From positions 635,078 through 699,077 of the forward strand of contig BCHS01000004.1 in the NCBI GenBank assembly GCA_039545275.1: a DNA stretch of 64,000 bases, written 5' to 3'. Below are positions 27,219 through 36,400 of the stretch, piece after piece. Made by a program: the position numbers and the translations under genes. The stretch's first letter is position 1; each line of letters begins with the position of its first letter. Source of the DNA: Pseudomicrostroma phylloplanum. Its lineage: Eukaryota > Basidiomycota > Exobasidiomycetes > Microstromatales. The notes beneath the pieces were generated by a model. The model saw only the letters and a program-made list of their open reading frames with translations, was not told the origin of the DNA and searched no databases.

Positions 27219-30020
27219 CTAGAGCTCCTCATGCTTCGGCGTCTCCTCTTCCGTCGGCGCAGACGAAGATGACTGTTTGCCCTCACCAGCAGGACTGCTC
27301 TTAGCGCTCGCAGCGCTGCCAGACCCAGAGCTGGCGCTAGCGCTAGGCCTCGTCTTGGGTATCCTCCTCTTCTTGAGCTTGGTAACCTTGTCCAGAAGCT
27401 TCCTCGCCCTCTTCTCCGCCTCGTCCACCTTCCAAGCCGGCTCTTCTTCTCGCTTCTTCTTGTCCTGCTCCTTGCTCACCCTGCTAAACCAGTCCTTGTC
27501 CCCCTTGAGGGAGGACTGGAGAGAGTCTAGATCGGTCCGAGAGTAGCGAGAAGAAGTGCCTTCGGTGATGGCGGCAGTGAGGTTGGTGTTGGCCTCGGTG
27601 AGGAATTCCTCGGTGAGAGTCAGGGCACGCAGCATGCGCTTGGCGGCGCCGGCACGGCCGCGAGCTTCGACCATCCTGCCCTCGATGGGCGTGACGAGCT
27701 GCTCGAGCGAGGTGAGACGCTTCTTCAGGTCCTCAACCGTCGTGCGGTCGCTCTCCCCACCACCACTGCTGAGCCACTCGGACGTCTCCGATGAGGCAGA
27801 CTCGATCTTGGCTCGCTCAGCAGAGGTGGAAGACTCTTCGAACGTCTTGTCTCCACCTGAGGCCAGCTCGCGCATGCGGTATACGTATGCTTCGAGCTTG
27901 TTGCGGTACTCTTCACGCTGTAGCTTTCGGCGAGCAGTGGCATCTGCCAAGTAGAGCTTGTCCTGGGATGCCTTTTGAGCCGTGCCGGACATAGGCTTCA
28001 CCGAGCCTTGGGCGATGGTCTGGACTGTGAGCCGGATGTGCTTATCGTGCAGCAGGTCGGCTGTCTCTCCAGCCGATGTTGTCTCGTTGACAGAGGCAGC
28101 AGCGGTATCGTTGGTCGCTGAGTTGCTGCCAGAGTCGGCGGCCGCATCATCCTCCTTGTCGGTCTTGGCGCTGAAGAAGCTGCGAAGGGCCCCTACGACT
28201 CCACCTCCCTTCTTTGGCTTGACGATCAGCCAAGCGCTTTCCACCACGACGGTCCCCAGCGGCCTCTGTACAAAGGTCACATTGACCGAGGTGTCCACCT
28301 TGTTCAGATCACCTGCTGCCTTGAGCGCGCTGAGCGTCGTGTCAATCTCTTCCACCTCGAAGCGGTACAGTGGCCTGCCAAAAGTGTCCAGCTTGCCTTC
28401 TGCAGCAGCCTCTGCTCCATAGCTAATTTCGAAGCCAAAGTCGGTGTAGACCCCTTCATAGTAGCGGTGCTTGGATTCCTGTTCCAGTGTCTCTGGGCTT
28501 CCCTTCCACAGCACGTCTTCCGTTCCTTCCGAGTCGGTTAGAACGACCGAGTAAGGGTTGATGTCGGCGACTCGGACGGGCTTCATCTTCAGCTGAGGGT
28601 TGAAGCTCGCGCCATAAAATCCGGCGCCAAGAGCCATGGCCTCGTCGGCGTTGAGGTTCTGGGCAACAAGGCTCGAAGGAACGCCCGCCTGAGCTACAGA
28701 CTTCTGGACGAGAGGCACGCGGGTGTTACCTCCGATGAAGATGACTGAAGTCAAGTCGGACAACTTCGCCTCTCCTCGCGCGAGAGCGTCCGAGATGGGG
28801 GAGGTGAAGGATTGGCCGAGCCCCTTTGCTTCGACGGCAGCCTCAAATTCCTCCCTCGTGACTGTAGCCCTGAAGTCAACGTCTCCAATGAGACCCTCGA
28901 TGGAGACTCGAGCATCTTGGTTGGCCGACAGCACATGCTTGGCCTTCGAGGCGGAGGCAAGCAGCTTTGCCATGGCTCTTGGGTTGCTCACCACATCGTC
29001 CGACTTCTTTGACTCCTTGTACTTCTCTACCAAAAGCTCCCTCAAGATCTCATCGAGGGCTAATCCTCCAGCTTCGCGCGACCAGCCAGTGGAGAGGACT
29101 TCGATGAAGGTGTGCTCCTTCATCGAGGTACCAAAGAGGTCTTCCGTGGGGAAAGACTTGGTGGAGAAGCGGACCAATGACGCCCTAGTAGCGGAGTGAC
29201 CGGAATCGTACAGCAAGTGGAGCTCAGGAGTCGCAAAGGTCCTGGTCAAGGCGAGCGACGTGGCAGCAGCGGCAGCATCGCTGACCAGACGAGGCCTGAA
29301 ACCGGCAAGAGTGGCAGCATCGAAAATGGCTTGTCGCTCCGCGGCCGTCCAGAAGGTGGGGACAGTGACTACCGTCTCAAGGCCGCCGTAGCTACCGACA
29401 GTGCCAAAATGTGTGACCTTGACCTTCTCACCCGCAGTCTCTTCTGCGAGCATACGGGCGTGAGATAGCTGCATGGCAACCATCTCCTCGACAGTGTGCG
29501 TGTCTGGTCCGGAGCCATCCTTAGTGTAGTCCGTTGCGCGCTTCGCTGCAATGGTACCCCTGTCGGTAGAGACGAGCTCCGAGCCAAGCAATGCTGTGTA
29601 TCGATCCCGGAGCTGCTGATCTTGCTCCTCTGCCGACCTGCCCAGCAGCAATTTGAGATCAGGGAATGCATCTCCAGGGTAGCGTGTTGCGAGATTGCTT
29701 GCGTCTGTGCCAAAGGAGCGATCGGCCATCTTCCAGGCTACCACTGAGGACAGCTTTCGCTTCGAGTCGCGAGTGAGTACCACGTCTGGCGTCATGCCTG
29801 GCTTGATCAGAGCCGTCTTGAGCGAGTCCGCGCCATAGTCGAAGGAGATGACGCCCAAGGAGAGGACTGGCGAGACGACAAAGCATATAGCGAGGAGCAG
29901 AGTGGCCAAGAGCGGCAGGCGGCGTGAGGATGAAGTGCTGCTCCTGGTCGCGCCTCTGCTCGGCCTCTTGCCGGTTGGGGCGTGTCTTGATTGACTCGTG
30001 GCCATGACTTTGGACACCAT
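27219..30020 (-). CDS. LHS1: ER-lumenal Hsp70-like chaperone Lhs1/HYOU1
   Basis: A single exon of 933 residues from the ATG at 30020. A second ATG at 30005 has a better start context. The open frame extends further upstream to 30329, but that part reads as untranslated leader. A basic head leads to a hydrophobic signal segment at about 35-55, then LGVISFDYG, the phosphate-loop start of the Hsp70 ATPase domain. GGNTRVPLVQ and a Grp170-style C-terminal helical domain follow. The protein ends KHEEL, a variant of the ER retrieval signal. Lhs1/Grp170 proteins act as nucleotide-exchange factors for the ER Hsp70 Kar2/BiP and help import and fold proteins. The n-region before the signal core is long (about 33 residues). 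It is divergent from the Utp20 gene. Confidence 0.9.
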   Translation of the reverse strand: MVSKVMATSQSRHAPTGKRPSRGATRSSTSSSRRLPLLATLLLAICFVVSPVLSLGVISFDYGADSLKTALIKPGMTPDVVLTRDSKRKLSSVVAWKMADRSFGTDASNLATRYPGDAFPDLKLLLGRSAEEQDQQLRDRYTALLGSELVSTDRGTIAAKRATDYTKDGSGPDTHTVEEMVAMQLSHARMLAEETAGEKVKVTHFGTVGSYGGLETVVTVPTFWTAAERQAIFDAATLAGFRPRLVSDAAAAATSLALTRTFATPELHLLYDSGHSATRASLVRFSTKSFPTEDLFGTSMKEHTFIEVLSTGWSREAGGLALDEILRELLVEKYKESKKSDDVVSNPRAMAKLLASASKAKHVLSANQDARVSIEGLIGDVDFRATVTREEFEAAVEAKGLGQSFTSPISDALARGEAKLSDLTSVIFIGGNTRVPLVQKSVAQAGVPSSLVAQNLNADEAMALGAGFYGASFNPQLKMKPVRVADINPYSVVLTDSEGTEDVLWKGSPETLEQESKHRYYEGVYTDFGFEISYGAEAAAEGKLDTFGRPLYRFEVEEIDTTLSALKAAGDLNKVDTSVNVTFVQRPLGTVVVESAWLIVKPKKGGGVVGALRSFFSAKTDKEDDAAADSGSNSATNDTAAASVNETTSAGETADLLHDKHIRLTVQTIAQGSVKPMSGTAQKASQDKLYLADATARRKLQREEYRNKLEAYVYRMRELASGGDKTFEESSTSAERAKIESASSETSEWLSSGGGESDRTTVEDLKKRLTSLEQLVTPIEGRMVEARGRAGAAKRMLRALTLTEEFLTEANTNLTAAITEGTSSRYSRTDLDSLQSSLKGDKDWFSRVSKEQDKKKREEEPAWKVDEAEKRARKLLDKVTKLKKRRIPKTRPSASASSGSGSAASAKSSPAGEGKQSSSSAPTEEETPKHEEL

Positions 30021-30404
30021 GAGCCGAGTCAGAGTGACGATGTCGTAGCAAATACGGATGGGAGGGAAAGATGGATGAGCGACTGGCTGGCAAGTGGCCG
30101 TGAGGACAAGGTCGAGGAAGAGGACACCCCCCAAAGAGCAACACCTCCTCGCCCTGATCCCTCTGCTTCCTTTCTTCGCTCCACGTCGCCAACGCTCAGG
30201 CGCGCACGCAAAGGCAAAGGGGCCGACAAGTCGGAACGGAAGACGGAAAGAAGAAGTGGCTGCCCGAAATTTATGAATTCCCGCCCAGTAGCAGTAGTAG
30301 TGGCCACGGACAGGCAGCAAGGTCACCATTGCTCACCAAGTCATCCCACATCGCCCCTCTTCATCCCTCGATTTCCGCATCCCTACCTTTCAATATCGCT
30401 CATC
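30021..30404. promoter_or_regulatory. Divergent promoter of LHS1 and UTP20
   Basis: 384 bp between two head-to-head starts. GAA triplets cluster at about 30232-30256, and GAA-TTT-GAATTC at 30266-30280 resembles a loose heat-shock element, which would suit an ER Hsp70. Both neighbouring frames run open into this space, but their composition is not protein-like. The motif call is by eye only. Confidence 0.35.
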
Positions 30405-33400
30405 ATGGAGCGAGGAGTTGGTAGAGCCAATGGAGGTGGCAAGAGCCAGGCAAAGGGCAAAGACAAGGCCCGGCCTAGGCCTCGGCAACCTATGAGTAGA
30501 GAGGTCGCCTTCCACAAGAACAAGGCTCGCGCCAAAGAGGAGGCCCAGGCCAGGCTACGCAATGCTGGCGGACCATCCTCATCCAGTAACACTCCCGTTG
30601 CTTCTTCCTCCAAGGCACTGGAGAGCACCCGCAAGATGTTTGAGAATCCTCATCCGTACCGGTATAAGTCCTTCAATGACCGCCTCGCCTCTGTACATAT
30701 CGGGGCTTCCAGTAGCCTCACCTCCGGCAGGGGCTCCACGATGGCTGGGCTAGACGTGCAGGGAGTCGCCCCTAGTGCGCCTGTCACAGACCTCGATGAC
30801 GATTACGACGACTACGACGAGGAGGCTCGTATGGCCATCCTACTCGCCTCTACCGCTTTCGGGTCAGCTCTCCTCACCTGGAGAGAGCTCAACCTCACTG
30901 TCCCCTTTCAAAAGCTGCTGCGAGAGATTACCTCGCGGTCGCAATCCCTACCACAGCTGATTCATCATCGAGCTCACATCGTCGCCGCCCTCTCTTCGAC
31001 TCTGCGGAGCAAGAGCTCGGACTCCCACCTTGCCTACGAACCTGCCCTTGATCTCTTCCCTCGCCTGGCTCTCGATCTGGGATCTGAGTTCCTGCCCGTC
31101 TACCCAGAAGCACTGGAGGCGATGCTACAGACCACGATGATCAACAAGAACTCTACAGGAGGTGACGAGAAGATGGCGGCCAGGTTGGTAGAGAAGGCAT
31201 TTGAAATGGTAGCAGCTCTGTTCCGGAATGTGGCGCCGCTCATCGTCAAAGGTTCGGCAGAGCGCGACTGGCTGCAAGAGACCTGGGCCATTGTGCGGCC
31301 ATATCTTGGCTACTACGCTGGAGCAATGGACGTAGATGTAGAGCAAGACCCGGAGGAGTCTGTGGAAGACGACGAGGCAGGACCTTCATCCTCAAAGTCG
31401 GCCCCACCGCGCATCCCATCCCACGTCCGCAGATTCGCAGCAGAGGCGTTCGCCCACCTCCTCCGCCGAGCCAAGCAGCCGCAACTCGTGAAGTGTGCCG
31501 CATTTATGCTCAGCGATGTCGAAGCGGTGCTTTCGAATGCAGGCGCTGGGAGCGTGGGAGAAGACCAGGGTCCTGAACGCTCCTCCGGAGCCTTCGCTTC
31601 AGGTGTCGCCGGCATCTGGCTGGAAGTGATCAAATCGGTGGATCGCCGCCTACATAGTCAGGCAGCTTCGCAGATCACTGCTCTCGTCTTCCGCTCGGAC
31701 GGTACACCTTCGCAAGCTCAAACAGTAGTTGGCAAGCTGCTCTTCACCGCCATCGTACATCATGGACAAGCTGTCCATCTGGCCCCCATCTTTGAGCTTC
31801 TCATACAGACAGCTGATGCGTGCTTGTCGGCATCTCAGGCTGATTCAAGTGACAAAAATGACGAGGCTCTGCGCCAATCACTCGTTTGGCTGGTTGCAGC
31901 TCTCGGCACACGAAAGGGCAACCGAGTCGATGAGTCTGTGAAGACCCCTCTCTTTGCCCTTCTCTTGCGACTTGTGCAAGCATTTGCTGACTCAAAAGAC
32001 AGCGCAACGTCCTCGACTTTGACGGTCCTGCTGTCCCTCACTCTTCCCATCGGTCGGATACCCGATCTGGTCGGTCCTGGCATCAAGATCGTCGACATCC
32101 TCACAAAAGGCCGCGGAGAGGATGGCGCATTGTCCCAGGCGTTTGTTGCCTGCGTGCTTTCGCTTGCAGATCCTTCCCTCGCCTGGCCAGGCTTCAAGCA
32201 ATGCGTGCTACCACAAGTCCTTACCGCAACAATGCAAGCGGCGGGCTCCTCGTCGACTCCTGCAGCAAAGGATGCAGCCTTTCGGCTCCTCAATGATTTG
32301 AGTCAATCCGGTCAACTAGACTCAGTTGCTCAGGACAGCTCTAATGAGTCTCCCAAGACAGCGCGATGGAGGAGCACAGTGGGCAACGAGCTCGGACAGC
32401 GCCTCGCTCGCCTTGCCGAATTGGTGGCCTCCCCAGACTCAGCCGGAGTGACTCAGGAGATCGAGAGACTAGTACCTGCTCTAGGCCTAGTGAAGCTGTT
32501 TGCCAGGACAGAGTATGCAGAAAGTATCGCAGAGCCTGTGAGGTCGGGTATCACCTCGCTTCTTGGCTCAGCTCTGTCCTCGACCTCTTCGGTCGAGACG
32601 AGCTTCGAAACTTCAGTGTCGAACACGCTCGCACTGTTGGGTAGTCTCCTATCAGCGATCGCCAGCATGGTCTCGGAGGCGTCAAATCAGAATCAAGCCC
32701 ACCGACTACTGGGCGGACTCACGGACAATCCCCAGCTTGTTGCGGCTGTGGTACAGTATCTACCACAGCATCGCTATGCCCTGTCCGCTGCAGTGGAGCT
32801 CTTTACGATAGCAGCAGCGAAGTCGGCCACAAGACATGGTGTGCTACCACCACCTGAAGACTGCGTTGAGGTCTTCTGGCCCAGCTTGATGTCTGAAGAT
32901 GAGGACTTACGACGGGCAAGTGCAAGTTGGCTGACACTGTGCGGTCAGAATGCGGCCACGAGAGACCAAGAGTTGTCAGAGCTGTACGCCCTGATCAGCA
33001 AGATCGAGGATATACCTCTGCGAGTCGAGACTGTGAGAGATCGCAACGTCAGGCTGAGATCTCTGGTCAGAGAGTTGCTCCGCCTGGCAGCGCAGAACGA
33101 GGCTGAGCCTGACACTCGGAGAACGTCTCAGCTTGATGTGGCTGCAAAGTCTATCTGTCGGTATGTCGTCAGCACACTGAAGCTGAACTTCAAGCCTTTA
33201 TGGGAGGAAGCAAGAAAGGCTTTGGCCGATATGAGTGGAAGGTACGCTGCATTGGTCTGGGAGGTCTCTTTCACCGAGCTCACTGCCAGTCGCAGTCCGA
33301 GAACGCTTCCTAGCAATTGGCTAGGCGAGGATGTTCGCGCACAGGCTGTGTCGTATGCAGCCTTGCAAGACGACCTCGACGAAGACACAGCAGATGAGCA

Positions 33401-36400
33401 CAACAAGGTCTTCCGCGACCCACAGAGGACACAGCGTACCGCGCTTATCCTCGGCATCTGGCAGAATGCCTCGCAAACGGTAGAATCGCAGACTCGCCAG
33501 GTGCTCAAAGAGCTGCAGGCCCCTGCCGGCAGGCTGGACGTCGCCAACTATCACTCACAGGTCCTCATCCTCTTCTCCGAACAGCCTGCCATGGTGGAGA
33601 AGCACAATGCTGCATTCGTCCAGCATTTCTTCTCGACCGTGGTGGATGATGACGCGCAGAGGCGAGGCGCGGACAGTGCCGACATTGACGAGGAAGTGGA
33701 CGATCAGAGCGGTGCTCGAGATGCTAAGCAATCTTCGACCGTTGTAGCGCTGAGTCTCAGGCAGAGACAGGAACGAGTTCGTTCTTACCTCGAGGTCTTC
33801 AACAAGTTCTCAAACCCCAAGGCACTCTTCAGATCTTCTGACCTTCACGAGTACTTCTACTCCCTGATGGCTCAAGGAGAGAGCAGAATCCAGATCCTTG
33901 CCCTGCAGTGTGTCCTGACGTGGAAAGATCCGGCTCAGCTCAAGTACGAAGAGCGGATGTTCAGGCTATTGGATCAGAGCAAGTTCAGAGACGAGTTGAC
34001 ATCATTCGACCTGGCGTCCGGTGGACAAGCTATTCAGGAGGAGCACCGAGCGAGCTTGATGCCCCTTCTGGTCCGACTGCTCTTTGGTTCGATTGTGTCC
34101 AAGAAGGGCCGTAGCAGTGCAAGCACAAGTGGTGCTGGAAGGAAGATTGCGATCCTTAATGCACTCTCCGGATGCTCCTCCGCCGAGCTCGGAATACTGG
34201 TGGACCTCATGCTGGGGCCCTTTCAGGATCAGATTCCAGATGTCCAGGGCGGCAAGATGGCGATTTCTCAGAGCCCGCCTCAAGCCTTCCTCCGACAGCA
34301 GAACGGTCTTTTGTCTCTCCTGGCAGATGTCGTCAAGCATCTTGGTGCGCAACTGATCGCACACTGGCCGCGCGTGGTAGGTGTCACTATCAATCTTGCC
34401 CACCATAGCTCAGCCAAAGCAGCGCAGCAAGGACCTGGAAAAGCTTCTGCAGTATCTCGAGATGTGCGGCAAGCAGCCATTCGTCGTTTGGCAGACTTCT
34501 TCAAGTGCCCTGCCTCCCCTCATTTCGACTGGACGGCGTACACACCGGTCATCTTCTCCTCCCTGGTCTCCCCGCGTCTGGAGTTGTTTGCCTCTGAGAA
34601 CACTCAAAGTCCCTCAGCCCTGCTGGAACTGTTCAACATCTGGTCCGCCAAGGAGCAGTTCCTGCCGTTGTTGGTGAGAGGCGATCAACGAGTGCTTCCG
34701 AGTCTCTATTCATGCTTGGCGGTACCTACAGTCAAGAACCCTGTCGTGGTCCCGATCCTGGACATCGTTGAGCGCATCGTCGACTGTGCAGATGATGCTT
34801 CGGAGGACGATCAGTCGGGCGTGGACGTCAAGCAGGCAAGGATGGTAGAGAACGAGGTGCTCAAGCCCTTCATCTCCTCTCTTGTGTCAAATCTGGCCCC
34901 GCTTCTCCACAGGACTTCTTCAGCTGCACAGCCGGATCACATCCTGCAAAGAGAGATCGGCTTGCTCTCCCGCATTGCAGCTTTCGTCGAGCGGTCAGAG
35001 GACGCTACGCTCGTGTTGGACCTTCTCGGACCCATGCTCCGCAAGAGCAACCGAGTCGTCCCCGAGAAGAGCAAGACGGAGCTGTTATCCACCTTCAGAG
35101 ATCTGCTATTGCTGACGGACACCTTTAAGGACCCTCAGTCCGAGATCTTCACACGTCACTACGAGCTCTTCTCCTCGATGTGGTCCACCCTTCGCTCTCG
35201 AGCTGCCCGTCAAAATCTGGGCACTGTATTCAAGCAGATTGCACTCGTTGATGGCAGTCTCGGACGTATTGCCGGATGGGTAGAGGCTCTGAACGCATTC
35301 AGTGTGCGAAGGCTGGACGAGGTCGACTTCGACCAGCGACTAGACGTCTTCGACGCCTTGACCAGTAAAGGAGAAGAACTGACTCCCCGCGAGTGGTTGC
35401 CGATCTTGCACAACATGATCTTCTTTATTCAGGACGGAGAGGAGCTGGTCATTCGAAGCAACGCCAGTGCTGTGCTGCGAGCTTACGTAGAAGCAGTAGC
35501 AGGCGAGAAGGTGGAAGATGGCCCTCTTCGCAGTCTCTTCACCCGCATTGTGTATCCTGCTTTGCGCAAGACACTTCGCTCCCGCTCTGAGCCTGTGAGG
35601 AGGGAAGTCGTTTCGGTCATCGGCGCCGCTGTCAAGTCTCTGCCTCACTTAGCGGCTCTGTCGGAGATGCAAGGACTTCTCGCAGCTGGCGATGAAGAGG
35701 CCAACTTCTTCAACAACATCCACCACATTCAGCTTCACCGCCGCTCTAGAGCGCTGCGTCGACTGGCGGAGCATGCAGAGAGCGGACAGCTAAGGAGCAA
35801 GTCGATCTCTGAAGTCTTCCTGCCCCTCATTGCGCATTTCCTGGAGGCTGGCCATACGGAGATCGGTGATCATAATCTTGCTAATGAGACCTTGAGCTGC
35901 ATTGGACGGCTCACTAGGCAATTGCAGTGGGGCTCGTATAATGCGTTGCTGTGGAAGTACCTCAGACTCGCTGATGGCAAATCTGCCGGCGAGAAGATAT
36001 ACGTTCGGGCAGCTATGGCCATCTTGGATAACTTCCACTTTGGTATGGAAGATGTTGTGCCTGCTGAAGAAGAGGCAGCTGAGGACATCGAAGATGCTGA
36101 TGCCGATGGCGAAGTCGAAGACGAAGCGGCGGTGGCTGCTCGAGCTCGAGAGGCTGCGGCAGAAAAGGAAAAGCAGGCGGAGCAGTCGCAGAAGATTGTA
36201 ACTTCAGTCACAGCGAAGTTGCTGCCTGCTTTGATGGGCTACCTCGAGCATCATGATGACGAGACCGACGATGCTCTGCGTCTGCCGATCGCCGTCGGAG
36301 TAGTGCGAGTGGTAGAATGTCTCCCTTCTGCTGAGAAGGAGGTGCAACTCGGCAAGTTGCTGAGTGTTCTGGCCAATGTCTTCCGAAGCAAGTCACAAGA

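Noticed and set aside
30021..30329. N-terminal extension of the LHS1 frame to an ATG at 30329
   Set aside because: It would place about 100 aromatic- and Cys-containing residues before the signal segment, which is not compatible with ER entry in this family. The starts at 30020 or 30005 fit better.
29991..30404. N-terminal extension of the UTP20 frame
   Set aside because: The extra 138 codons overlap the LHS1 start region and lack an ATG in good context. The MERGVGRANG start follows a C/T-rich leader.
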